DNA of 64,000 nt from the NCBI GenBank assembly GCA_904066235.2, contig CAJFCV020000003.1, positions 8,556,001 through 8,620,000 of the forward strand, given 5' to 3'. This DNA comes from Bursaphelenchus xylophilus. Its lineage: Eukaryota > Nematoda > Chromadorea > Rhabditida > Aphelenchoididae. The translations under genes and the position numbers were made by a program. Below are positions 35,701-47,239 of the stretch, piece after piece (position 1 is the first letter of the stretch; each line of letters opens with the position of its first letter). The notes below the pieces were generated by a model. That model worked only from the letters and a program-made list of their open reading frames with translations, had not been told where the DNA came from and did not search any database.

Positions 35701-38700
35701 ACATATGGGAATCCTCGCCCTCCTCGACGAACAATGCCTGTTTCCGAAGGCCACTGACAAAAGTTTTGTTGAGAAATTGACTGCGAATCATGAGAAGAAC
35801 CCCAAGTTTGTGATCCCAGAGATGAGATCCAAATCAGATTTTGCTGTTGTCCATTACGCGGGAAGGGTTGATTACAGCGCTGACAAATGGTTGATGAAGA
35901 ATATGGACCCATTGAATGAGAATGTGGTGGCTTTGATGCAGAATTCGTCAGATCCGTTCGTCCAAGGAATCTGGAAGGATGGTAAGCCAAATTTTTAAGG
36001 ACTTTTTGGATGCAATGCCCGATTTTTGTGGTATCTCAAAGATTCTTGAAAAAAATAGAAAAGTTTGAAGATATTGATGACAGTTGGGTCAATATTTGAT
36101 TAGTATGTTGTAAGAACTTTCTAGATTTTTAGGTCGAAAAGGGCCAAAACTGAATTTTTTTTAAGCGGTTTCTGGTTGAAATTGGCATACTGTATTGTTG
36201 ATGACAAAAAAATCTTTGTAAATTTCGATGGGATGTTTTAATAACTTACCCTCATATCTATTTTTCAGCTGAATTCGCTGGAATGGGAGCCACTGAAGTC
36301 GCAGAGACCGCTTTTGGCGGAGTCCGAACTAAAAAGGGAATGTTCCGAACCGTCTCCCAAATGTACAAAGAACAGCTCCAAAAACTCATGTCCACCCTTC
36401 GCAACACATCCCCCAACTTTGTCCGTTGCATCATCCCCAATCATGAGAAGAAGCCACGAAAAATTGATCCATTGTTGGTCTTGGAACAGCTTCGATGCAA
36501 CGGAGTTTTGGAAGGAATCAGAATTTGCCGTCAAGGATTCCCCAATCGGATTCCATTCCAGGAATTCCGTCATCGCTATGAACTGTTGGCCCCAGGAGTT
36601 ATTCCAAGAGGATTTATGGACGGCAAGGAGAGCGTGAAGTAAGCAAATTGTAACTGTTTTACAGGGTCTTACAAAAAACGTGAAGGAAAGTGGAAGGCTA
36701 TAACTTCCAGCGGAGGTGGCGCAGAGACTTCGTATTTGAAATATGTATTTTTAAAAGACATAAGTTTTTGTCTACGAAATAATAAGCTCATAAAGTGCAA
36801 ACTGAGGTCGCTACGACCTTCTGAAGTAGAGGCATCTCTACCCCGAAAACCAGGTTTTTTCGGTTGAAAATGATCGAGAAATTTCGGACTTTTTCGGTTG
36901 AAAATCACTAGGAAATGTCGGATTTTTTGGGGGGTTCCGATATGGGTGATGTTGAAAAATAGGAGGAAAGTGCCAACACTTGCAAATTATCTTAAAGGCT
37001 ACATCAAGAAACCCCCAAAAAATCCGACATTTCCTGGTGATTTTCAACCGAAAAAGTCCGAAATTTCTCGATCATTTTCAACCGAAAAAACCTGGTTTTC
37101 GGGGTAGAGATGCCTCTACTTCAGAAGGTCGTAGCGACCTCAGTTTGCACTTTAAGAGCTTATTATTTCGTAGACAAAAACTTATGTCTTTTAAAAATAC
37201 AGGGTGTACCAAATTCGTGGCCCGATTTGAATTGGCTATAACTTCTTTAATTTTGGGCCAAATTAAAAAATTTTTTTTTCCCCAGAATCCCCAGACAACC
37301 CCATTTTGTCTGATACCAAATATGTTATACATAGGTAAGTGTCATCTACAGTTATTGGATTTATTCTTGGAGTTCATTTTTTCTTGTTTTTTTCCGGTCT
37401 TTCCCGGTGTGTCCGAAAATGGAGTACGGTGCGGGAGAAAAATACGGTGGAATTTCCCCTCCTGAAAATCGACGATGAGAATAAGAACAAAAAGTGAAGA
37501 TCAACCTCCAGAGTTCGTCGAATGGTCCTTGGTGAAGGCATTCCCTCGGTTCTGGCCAAACTTCGTGTACTCATATACGGATTTTCTCGGAATTTTGACA
37601 AAACTTCTTCCATTTTCAGCTACGTTCGTACCCATCTTTCCTGCTTTTTTTGTTTCCTGTTAACGCTGCCAGTCTCAAGGAACTTATTCCACCAACGCCG
37701 AAATGTCTTGCGATCTGGGTTGGGCCTTATGTCCGTATTTCATCCTGTATTCCCTTTGAACATTTATCGGCGAACCGTATTTGCCATACCAAACCACAGA
37801 CCAAGATTTTTCTTCCACACCGTACTCCATTTTCGGACACACCGGGAAAGGCCGAAAAAACAACCGAAAAACGACCAAAAAAATGAACTTCAAGAATAAA
37901 TCCAATAACTGTAGATGACACTTACCTATGTATAACATATTTGGTATCAGACAAAATGGGGTTGTCTGAGGATTCAGGGAAAACAAGAATTTTAAAATTT
38001 GGCCCAAAATTAAAGAAGTTATAGCCAATTCAAATCGGGCCACGAATTTGGTACACCCTGTACATATTTCAAATACGAAGTCTCTGCGCCACCTCCGCCG
38101 GAAGTTATAGCCTTCCACTTTCCTTCACGTTTTTTGTAAGACCCTGTATATTAAAAGTCATGGAGAATATAATTCCAGTACTGAAAAGTAATTGATAACG
38201 TTTCAGGAAGATCCTAGATGCCTTGGAGATTGAACCCAGCAGTTATCGAATCGGAATGTCCAAGGTCTTCTTCCGGGCCGGAGTTCTGGCCAAATTGGAG
38301 GAAGATCGAGACATTAAAATTACCGGACTGATAATCGATTTCCAAGCCCGCTGCAGAGCCTTCCTGGCCCGAAGATTGTACGAAAAACGGGTCCAACAGA
38401 GCAGTGCTATCCGAGTCCTCCAACGAAATGCATATTCTTGGCTGAAGTTGAGGAACTGGGAATGGTGGAGGCTTTTTACCAAAGTTAAGCCACTTTTGCA
38501 AGTCACCAATCAAGAACTGGCCCTTCAGCAGAGAGATGACGAACTGAAGGTGGTCAGAGAAAAGGTCGGGAAGTATGAAAGCGAGCTGAATGAAGTTAAC
38601 CAAAGATTGGAGAGTCTTCAAGCCGAAAGAACCAGATTACAAGATCAGTTACAACAAGAAACGGAGGAGAGAGCCGAAATTGATGAGATCCGACAAAGAT

Positions 38701-41700
38701 TACATGCCAAGAACGAAGAATTGAGCGAAATGGTTAATGATCTACAGTTTAGGTGAGGAAAAACAAGTTTATGATTTGCACCCGATATTAGGCGATATTT
38801 TATACGATGAAAATGTCAAATAGTCCAATGTAAATTGACACAGATCGTTGTCAAAACTTTGATAAATTCTCATGGAACTTGTCATTTTAGACTCGAAGAA
38901 GAAGAACAAAGATCCTCGATCTCCTCGGATCGTCTGAAAAAGCTTGAGGAAAATATCCGAGACCTTGAAGAACAACTGGAGTCCGAAGAAAGAAAACGAC
39001 AAAAAACCCATTTGGACAAGAATACCCTGGAAGATCGTCTAGTCAGGAACGAAGAGCAGATTGCTGAGCTTGTTGTAAGTTTCATCCGGTAATGATTTGG
39101 ACTCCATTTTTGTTGAAATATTGAGATTTTTCAATATTACTTTAGGACGCGAATGACAAGCTGACAAAAGAGCGAAAATGGTTTGAAGAACGCGCCAATC
39201 AACTGGAAAATCAACTGGTCGAAGAAGAAGAAAAGACCAAGCATGCCAACAAACTCAGAGCCAAGTGGGAACAGCAATGTCAAGAGACAGAGGGAGAGTT
39301 GGAAAAAGAGAAAGCTGGAAGACATGAACTGGAGAAATTGAAGAGAAAAACTGACGTGGAACTGCAAGAAACCCGTGAACTTTTGGAAGAAAAGAGGAAT
39401 AAGATCGAGGAGTTGAACATGCACTATCAGAAGGCTCAAGAGGAATTGAGCAGCTTGTACTGCAGGTAGGATCATAGTCTAGTGTAATATAAAAAGGTGT
39501 CGGAATTGAACGAATTCGGGATTTTTTTGACAAAAGAACTTTCTTTTGTCAATAATTTTAAGTGGATATTCTGTATGTAAGATTAACCGAGATTTTCCTT
39601 TAGATCCGACGAAGAGAACGCTCTGATTTCCCATCTCCAGAAGCAACTTCGTGATTATGAAACTCAGATTGAGGAAATCCGCGACGATTTGGAAAATGAG
39701 CGTCAACTTCGAATCAAAGCAGAGCAGAAACGAAAGGAGTTGGCTTCGGAGTACGAGACACTAAAAACCGAGTGTGTTGAGGCCGTGGATAAATCGCAGT
39801 TGGCCATGGAAATCCAGAGGAAGAAGGATGATGAATTAAGACAACTGCAGGTAAAATAAGGATAATATTGAAGAAGAAAAGGCTGTAATTTTGTAGTAAA
39901 AAGGGCATAAGAGCAGGTTAAAGGAATTTAAGGCCAGAATTTACTTGATTTCTGAGTCTATGTTGAGATTTTTCGACATTAAACTTTATGGAATTGTACA
40001 AAACATAACGAAATTCTTATATTTCAGCTCACAATCGAAGCCGTCAGCCAGGAAGGCCAAAAGAAGCTCGACGAGGTCCGACAAAAGTATCAGCGTCAAG
40101 TCGAAGAACTTGTCGATCAAATCGAACAACAAAAACGCCTCAAATCACAGGCTGACAAGTCCAAGGGGACCTTGGAGCAAGAGCACGAAGAACTCCGAGC
40201 TGAACTCGAAACTATCGCTGCCCAGAAGAGTGAGGCCGAGAAGAGAAGAAAACAAGCCGAAGCGGTTATTCTTGACCTCAGGGCATCGCTGGATACGGCT
40301 GAACAACAGATATTTGGTCTTCAGGAGCAGCTGAATAGAGTAAGGAGAAGAACACTGGCGGGAAATCGATACTTATGGGTGTTTTTGTAGGAAAAAACGG
40401 GTGTTGCGTCCAGTTGTTGGATGGAAATGTCAAAAATAGCATTAAGAATCAATTTTTTCTCGATTTTTGTGATTAGTCATTCTTGGTATTACAGTAGGCC
40501 GAAATTAAAAAATGAGAAATGAAAGCCACAATTTCATCCACTTTTAGTCATCATGAAGATATCTTGAGCAATACAGAGCCCGAAACAAAGATTTTATCGA
40601 CCTTATTTTAGATCCAACCCGAGTTCGACGTCTCCCAACGCCAACGAGAGGAGTTCGAGCAGCTCGTCAACTCTCAGCAACACAAAATCAACTCCTTGGA
40701 AGGTCAAGTCACAGAGGCTCAGGAGCTTTTGGCAGATGAGACTCGTCAAAAATTGGCTGCTCAGAGCCAAGTTCGCCAACTCCAATCGGAGGTACAAAAC
40801 TTGTTGGAGACCAAAGAGGAGCTCGAATTAGGCCAACAAAAATTGGAAGGTGATATTCATGCATTGAAGGTGCAATTGAATGAAGAGAAGAAGCGATCCG
40901 AGGAAGTCGTGGTGGTCCAGTTGGAAGAACAGAAAAAGAAATTCCAAAAGGAGCTGGAGAACGTCCAAAAAGAGGTCGAAGACATGCTTGGAGCAAGAGA
41001 TCGGGCCGAGCGGGCAAAGAAGAAGTTCCAACAAGAGGTAAGGAGTGTCGTTGGACGTCTAGGGGACTGTAGATGAGCTAATTAGGCGGTTTGATAGGGG
41101 ACAATTTTTAGTAATTTGAGGGGTCTAATGACACGGGTAATATAACGTGATAACTTAGAGGAGAAATAGACGATAGTGGCACAAATTTTTAGTGATCATC
41201 TTGTAGATATTACGTGTCAATAATTGGCTCACATTACTAATAAAATTGAGTGATAACTTGATTTGCAGGTGGAAGATCTCAATATCGAGTTGGAGAATGT
41301 CCGTACAACCTCCAGAGACGCCGATAAACGCCAGAGGAAGTTTGATCAACAACTCGCTGAGGAGAGAGCCAATCTCCAAAAGGTTGTTGCCGAAAGAGAT
41401 GCCCTGGAACAAGACGCCAGAGATCGGGAAACCAAACTTCTTGGCCTTCAAAATCAACTTGAAGAACTCAAATCTCAGCTGGATGACTCGGAAAGAGTCA
41501 AGAGAATGCTTCAACTCGAACTGGAGGAATCTGTAAGCAACTTTGGATTCTTATGTCTAGTATACTATCAAAACTTGAAGATTTTTGAGCAGTAATAAGC
41601 CAAAATTTCAGGTGTCCTCCAAGGATGATGTTGGAAAAAGCGTACATGAATTAGAGCGCAGCAAGCGTCAATTGGAACAAGAAGCCGCTGATCTCAGAGC

Positions 41701-43175
41701 CCAGATTGAAGAGCTGGAAGATGCGGTTCAACTGGCTGAGGATGCTAGATTGAGAATTGAAGTGACGTCTCAAGGACAGAAGGCTGAGTTTGAGAGAATT
41801 TTGGCGGTGAAGGAACAAGAAGATGAGGACAAGAGAAGGTCCTTGTTGAAGCAGGTCAGAGAATTGGAAGAGGAACTTGAACAAGAAAGGAGAAGCAAGG
41901 TAAGGGCGGGATTGATGAATGTAGGGTCGCGTTACGGCCTGTGCATCCACATTGGCCAGTAAAAAAGGATTACAGAGAGCTCTGATGAGATTTTAGACCA
42001 AAATTGAGCTTTTGTTATCATTATTATGGCAAAATTTCAAATCTCCGGAAATTTTCTCACATTGATTTAGCCATTTCCGCAATTAGACATCCAAATAATC
42101 TATTCCAGGTCGGAACTGTCGGCCAGAAGAAGCAACTCGAAAGCCAAGTCCTAGAACTCCAACAACAGCTCGAACAACACATCCGACAAAAGGATGACAT
42201 GAGCAAACAGCTAAAGAAATTCCAACAACACATCAAGGAACAACAAGCCAAGGTTGATGAACAACAACAGCAACGAGAAGAGATGGCTGCTCTCTTCCGT
42301 GAAGCCGAACGAAGGATGCGTCAAGCCGAAGGAGAGGTTGTTAGACTTCAAGAAGCGACCGAGAGTTTGGCCGCTCAGAAACGAAAATTGGAGGCCGAGA
42401 GGGATGAACTGGAGGAGTTGAGAGGAAAGGGAGGCATCTCATCGGATGAGAAGAGACGATTGGAAAACAGAATTACCGTGTTACAGGAAGAAGTTGAAGA
42501 GGGAGAAACGGCAGTGCTGGAACTGCAGGATAAGATCAGAAAGGCCCAACAAAATGTAAGAAAAGAACCTGCTGGATTCCAGTTCTTGCATTAGACTGAG
42601 CAGAGATCTTTTTGCTCTATAAACCCTTTCATTTCAGGCCGATCAAGTCGGAATTGAACTCAACGCCGAAAGAACAAACGTTCAACAAATGGAGACCGAA
42701 ATTCAAAGTCTCGAACGGCAGAATCGGGAGCTCCGTTCTCAAGTTGTTGAACTAGAAACCTTGACTCAAACCCGGACTCGCGCTCAAATTGGATCTTTGG
42801 AAGCTCAGGTTAAGCAGTTACAAGATCAGCTGACTGCCGAGAGTCAAGAACGTCAGAATGTAAGCAGAATGTTGAGAAGAATGGAAAAGAGAGTCGCTGA
42901 AGCACAAGCTCAGACGGAAGAGGAAAGAAGAGCTGTGGAGCAGTTCAAGGAGGCGGTAAGGATTTTTTCATTTTTTTATGTTCAGTTTTTGGCCGTAATG
43001 TTTCTAGTTTTCCAATAAGCTTCTTATTTTTCAGTCCGAACGCGCCAACACCAAGTCCCGCCAACTCCGTCGTCAAGTAGATGAACTTGAGGAAGAAGTG
43101 AGCCGAGAACGAGCCAAAGCCCGCGCCTATCAACGCCAACTCGACGAGATCCATCCCATTCCCGATGCCAACTAA
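32788..43175 (+). CDS. nmy-1: Non-muscle myosin II heavy chain
   Basis: Actin-based motor for cortical contractility and cytokinesis. Twenty exons: 32788-33267, 33347-33433, 33526-33819, 33954-33977, 34284-34376, 34455-34761, 35032-35382, 35514-35981, 36269-36638, 38207-38752, 38891-39074, 39146-39465, 39604-39850, 40028-40339, 40612-41037, 41269-41532, 41612-41899, 42109-42555, 42638-42955, 43035-43175. Every phase closes, about 1988 residues. Motor motifs: P-loop GESGAGKT, switch I NDNSSRFGKFI, switch [19 protein letters not shown]1/SH2 region [19 protein letters not shown]. The IQ region follows [12 protein letters not shown], then a long heptad coiled coil and a short nonhelical tail ending IPDAN. 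Motor sequence and length fit non-muscle rather than sarcomeric myosin; nmy-1 versus nmy-2 is not certain. There is an unusual RQES-repeat N-terminal extension (about 60 residues). Exon 4 (24 nt) encodes an 8-residue insert at loop 1. Intron 9 (36639-38206) carries nested transposons. Poly(A) signal 43372-43377. Confidence 0.95.
36662..38146. mobile_element. TA-flanked long-inverted-repeat element, interrupted by a second element
   Basis: Ends CAGGGTCTTAC... and ...GTAAGACCCTG, flanked by TA (36660-36661 and 38147-38148). The left arm runs from 36662 through a foldback about 450 bp long to 37199. The right arm continues after the inner element at 38061. Removing the inner element (861 bp plus one TA) leaves a 622-bp palindrome-like element with arms of roughly 270 bp. 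Lies in myosin intron 9. No coding capacity. Confidence 0.8.
37200..38060. mobile_element. Mariner-like fold-back element with transposase N-terminal relic (copy 1)
   Basis: An 861-bp element with about 240-bp inverted repeats starting CAGGGTGTACCAAATTCG, flanked by TA (37198-37199 and 38061-38062). It is inserted inside the right arm of the element at 36662-38146. Its minus strand holds frame-broken coding remnants. One is a helix-turn-helix like the DUF4817 type ([28 protein letters not shown]). The other is a paired-type second HTH ([19 protein letters not shown]). No catalytic DDE/D domain is present. A sister copy is at 47240-48113. Confidence 0.82.
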
Positions 43176-43660
43176 GCATATCCAATATAAATTCGCTTCC
43201 CCCTCATACTGTAGTTTCTAGCTTACTGTAATTTTGGTTCTAATTCTTTGTGAGATTTGTAAAATTTACATATTTTTTCTGTTCAAATGCAAGCTTACTG
43301 TAAGGTAATATTTAGTGCAAAATTGTAAAAATTTTTGGTCAACTTTTGTCCGCTTTCATGGCAACTCAACTAATAAATATATTGCTTAAAAGTTTTGGAG
43401 TAATTAACGAAAAACGAAACATTAGTAATTCATGTTACTTTCATTTTTTTGGAATTGTTTTTTTTTTACTTTCTACTTTCAAAAAAATAATAGCTATGAA
43501 AATTTGTTCGACCTTTTCTGAACTTTCTTTCTTTCAACTTTGAACTTTACTTACTTTCGAAAATTTTACCCAAAAGATCCATTGATTTTTATGCAAATTT
43601 CCTATTCATTTCCTATAAAAGTCACGGAATTCCTCGAAAGTTGTCATTCGTGCAAGAGGG
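43176..43660. other. Myosin 3' UTR and promoter of the His-rich gene
   Basis: AATAAA at 43372-43377 probably ends the myosin mRNA. The remainder is AT-rich, with a TATA box (below) shortly before the next ATG. Confidence 0.5.
43615..43622 (+). promoter_or_regulatory. TATA box of the His-rich peptide gene
   Basis: TATAAAAG lies 38 nt before the ATG at 43661. This spacing gives a very short leader and no room for a long outron. It suggests a TATA-driven, strongly expressed gene. Confidence 0.6.
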
Positions 43661-44016
43661 ATGAAACTGTTGGTGCTCTTCCTTCTCCTCAGCGCTGTGC
43701 TGGTCGCAGCTCGTCACCATCACGGGCATGGCGGGGATTCCCACAAGTTGGCGGCTCATCGTCATCATGGCAGCGACCCCTTTGATGAGAAGGAACTCAT
43801 CGAGGCGTTGAGCCATCGTCGTGGCAGACACCATGGCTCCAAACACCACGCTCGTCGCAGCCATCATGGCCGTCATGGTAAGTTATGGGGAGTTCTTGGA
43901 AATCGGACCGAACGGCAAGAAATTTTTGATTAATTTTTCCGAATTTTTATGAATTGTTTTTAGGCAAGCACCATGCCCGCCGCCATCACCGCCGTCACAG
44001 TATCGACAGATTCTAA
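43661..44016 (+). CDS. Small secreted histidine/arginine-rich peptide
   Basis: Two exons, 43661-43877 and 43964-44016, joined in phase (GGC split G|GC), giving 89 residues. The signal peptide MKLLVLFLLLSAVLVAA is unmistakable. The mature part is roughly one-third His and strongly basic: repeated RHHHGHGG, HRHHGS, GRHHGSKHH and HHARRHHRRH units. One acidic island (DPFDEKELIEAL) interrupts it. It ends SIDRF. No cysteines. The composition suggests metal (Zn/Cu/Ni) binding, antimicrobial (histatin-like) activity or a cuticle/matrix role; none is proven. A TATA box upstream and AATAAA at 44070-44075 support a real gene. It might be a lineage-specific gene. Confidence 0.78.
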
Positions 44017-44468
44017 GGATTTCCGGCCAGTTCGGATCCGGGCATCGTATTTCCTTTATTACTGCATAAAATAAAATAGGTTCTTTGATGAATCGTATAC
44101 TTGTGTATGGCTGTTTGTGTATGTGTGGTGGTTAGAGTTCTTTGGATAAGTCGGTGGACTCGATGAACATCTCTAAAAATTTGAGGGCTTTAGGCGGCAA
44201 TAATCATTACTTTTGTCATTCTTGTGCTGCAATTGTAAGATACTTGGCTTTTCTTTAAAAAATCTCACAGATAAGGCCGAGTTTATTTTTTCCGAGATTG
44301 GCAGGAAAGCCAATCTAGCTGCTCCATTTTTGTCAAGCTCTATCAGACTCAAAAAAAAACTTTCACATCCAAAAGCTAGTTATATCATGATTTATAAAAT
44401 AAATATATCAAAAGTCGTTATAAATTCAAAAAACATGACAAGTTAATTAGGAAGGGTATTGGATTATA
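44017..44468. other. Convergent intergenic region
   Basis: 3' flank of the His-rich gene and of oxidoreductase copy 1. The last about 90 bp before 44469 resemble the 3' flank of copy 2 (about 49140-49228), so the tandem duplication reaches here. Confidence 0.5.
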
Positions 44469-47225
44469 TTATTCCAAGATCTTGTAGGTCACATTGAATC
44501 GCGCAAGGCGTTCAAGAATGCCGGTCTCTTCGAAGGCGGCGCCCGGAGTAAAAACTCCGCCATTCTCGGGTAATTTTTCCTGGTCTTCAAGGATTGTGAC
44601 GGCCGCGGCGATGAGACATCCGGCCGTTCCAATATATCCGGCGTCAGGTCCATCAACTCGGGCGGTAAGAGATTTGGTTGGGGCTTTGTCTGGTTGAGGC
44701 TCAGATTCGGCCCAACCGGTGCCATGAATAAAGTAGCTGAAGGTGCTCTAAAAAGTGAAAATCATCAAATTTCAGATACTATTAATATAGCGGGAAGAGG
44801 AGGATATTTTTCTCCGTCTATTCCCATCAATTTTCATCCAAAATCAAAACAAAAACTGACCGTTTTCAATTGTTCTCTGGTGCCTCCATTCTTGGCAAAA
44901 GTTCCAAAACTGGCAATTGATGGATAATCCTTGAGAAACTGGCGAGTAACACTGAATTTGGTGAGGACATTCAAAACAGCGACCCAGAGAAGGATCAAAT
45001 ATGCCCAGACGATATTTTGAACCGAGAAATAGGTCTCAATGTACACGGGATATCTCTGCTTCTTCGTCGCGTCATAGTATTGAGTACGGTTGACGACGGC
45101 TCTATCTGCACCGAGGAATGGGATAACGGGTCTGTCAATTTTTTCATCTTGCCAAACGAGGCTTCTGACAAGGAAAGTACTTTTATGGGGGCTCCTACTT
45201 TTTGACGGGACATATCTCAAAAAATCAGAAAAAATGTGCTGATCAAGGATATATAAATCTTAGCTGCCCATTTTGGGTTTTTAGGGGTGAAAATGCCCAA
45301 AAACTGGCTTAATTTCCCTACAAAAGGCGCAGCACGTCAAGATTTTGCGCTCAAAGGGTTATCTTTCAACACGAAAGTTGGCATTCTGTTTCCGCTTATG
45401 GAAGTGTCCAAAAAATCCGTCTCAATGACAGTTTTTTTGGACGAGGTCAGAGAAAAGGCGAAATATTGCGCAAAATGAAGAGATTTTCTATCTCGAAACT
45501 GGCTCATTTGATTTTTTTCGTTTTAGGCTCAAAAAATCCGCCTTGTTCCAGACTATGCTTCCACGAAACTTCAAATAGGGGCGAGGGAAAATCTTAGAGA
45601 AATCCTCGAAAGCGCAACATTTTTTAGGCGTTGTTAGTTTAGGCTTCAAACAGATAGAAGACGACCGATTTTTTATATGAAATATATATGTTCAGGTTAA
45701 GCAGGAGCCCAGCTTCAAATTTATGTATGCAATAACCCCATTCTACCCCATCTTCATCGTGTAATCAGGCTATCTTTGGAGCAAAAATTATTCTTTCGCC
45801 GAAACAGAATGCCAAGAATTTTTCATTGCTTGAGCGCTTTTGTTTTATTTTTTCTTGACGTGCGCAGGCATTCGAAACGATAAAAAGCGCAGTCGGTCTC
45901 TTCCTTCGGAAGAGAGCGGTGTGGCCGAGTGGTTAGTGCCGTAGTCTGGGAATCAAGAGGGAGCACGCCGCACGGGTTCGATTTCCCTTTTGGGCTGAAC
46001 CAACTTTTTTTGAAGTTGAAGGTCGGAAAAATAAATTTTTGGGCCAAGACTGATTTTTTACGTCTTAGAAACTCAATAAACATCGTTTTAAGTCAAAATA
46101 AAAATTGTAAACCCGTGAAAAATTAGGCGAAAAGGGGTTCATATAGGACTTTAAGTCAACTTCCGATTGAGTTTTCACCCCTAAAAACCTAAAATGGGCA
46201 GCTAAGATTTATATATCCTTGATCAGCACATTTTTTCTGATTTTTTGAGATATGTCCCGTCAAAAAGTAGGAGCCCCCATAAAAGTACTTTCCTTGTGAA
46301 ATGAAAAAATATAAAAATATATACTCCTTATCTACTTCAATATAATCAAGGTCTAAACCAAGATCAAAACGCCAGCAAATAATCTCTTACCGCTTTGGGG
46401 GTCTGAATGAAGTCCGATTCAACTTCTCTGGCATCAATTCTTTGCGAATACCCTTCAGGTTGTCCGTTTTCTGGTTCTCCAAAGCCAATATAATCGTTTG
46501 ATAGGTTCCGTCGTTCGCAGTGTATCCCTAAACCAACAAATTCTTAATTTGTAGCTCTTAACCAACTTACATGAGGCCCTGGATTGAATTGGCCAACAGT
46601 TTCGACGTAAGCCAAAGTTCCTGGGAAATTTTTCTTCAAGAATTGGACTCCCAAGTCACACGGGATACTGTCGAAACCGCAAGATCCAACAATGTAAACT
46701 CCATTCTGCTTCGCCTTATCGCCATATTTCAGCTGGACCTTCTCGAGGAACTGAAAAAATTAAAAGTATGAAGAAAATTATTATTGAAGAGGTCTTATGG
46801 AAAACCTAAAAAATCCCTGCTTACCGCAGGTTCTCCGGAGATATCAACGTAAGAAGCCTTGCCCTCGACGCAAGCTTTCACAAGAGGTTCCCCATACAAT
46901 CTGTACGGACCGACAACAGAGATCACAACCTTTGCTTTCTCCGCAACTGCCTGTAACTGCTCTGGGTTGGACGAATCAGCAATCAGAATGGGAATCTTGG
47001 AGAGATCTTGATCTAAAATTTCGAACGGCAAATGTAATTAAAAAGTTCTCACTCACCAATAAGTTTTCCAACCTTCTCCAAGGTTTTCTCCAAGCGGGAT
47101 TGGCTTCTTCCAGCGATGGCAAACGAGTACTTCTGATAATATTCTGACTTCACAAACTCCTCCAAAACATATTCACCGGTGAATCCACTGGCTCCGAAGA
47201 GAACCAGGTCAAAAATCTTGGACAT
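44469..47225 (-). CDS. Saccharopine-dehydrogenase-like oxidoreductase, copy 1 (SCCPDH family)
   Basis: NAD(P)-binding oxidoreductase of the SCCPDH family, whose substrate is not established; it is not the bifunctional LKR/SDH enzyme. Exons (minus strand): 47225-47057, 47012-46825, 46750-46571, 46527-46391, 45164-44861, 44747-44469, all in phase. The Rossmann start is FDLVLFGASGFTGEYV (GxSGFTG). Next come IAGRSQSRLEK, VVGPYRLYGEPLVKAC and the family motif CGFDSIPCDLG. A hydrophobic segment (NIVWAYLILLWVAVLNVL) may associate with membranes or lipid droplets. The ATG is 1 nt after a CTTGCAG acceptor. Intron 4 is inflated by an inserted 1128-bp element whose target duplication contributes to the 3' splice site (45165-45168). 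A mariner-like element starts 15 bp upstream of the ATG. Copy 2 at 49229-51102 lacks both insertions. Confidence 0.93.
45169..46296. mobile_element. CAAGG-terminus inverted-repeat element carrying a tRNA-like module
   Basis: A 1128-bp element with about 125-bp near-perfect inverted repeats beginning CAAGGAAAGTACTTTTATGG. It is flanked by TGA (45166-45168 and 46297-46299), a 3-bp target duplication confirmed by the empty intron 4 of copy 2. The ends resemble those of 7818-8581 (CAAGGGAATGGACTTTATG). The interior has a tRNA-like segment but no transposase frame. Confidence 0.85.
45914..45990 (+). pseudogene. tRNA-like module with class II features
   Basis: Box A TGGCCGAGTGG (45922-45932, identical to the other element's) and box B GGGTTCGATTT (45974-45984). 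Their wide spacing leaves room for a variable arm. The putative anticodon loop CTGGGAA would give GGG. Anticodon, T and acceptor stems pair poorly, so function as a tRNA is unlikely. Pol III transcription remains possible. Confidence 0.5.
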
Positions 47226-47239
47226 TCTGCAAGCTTTTA

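Noticed and set aside
37374..38118. Transposase gene in the myosin intron
   Set aside because: Only HTH remnants in broken frames and no catalytic domain; annotated as a relic rather than a gene.
38223..43150. Long minus-strand frames opposite the myosin rod
   Set aside because: Produced by the regular heptad codon composition of the coiled-coil exons; no independent signals.
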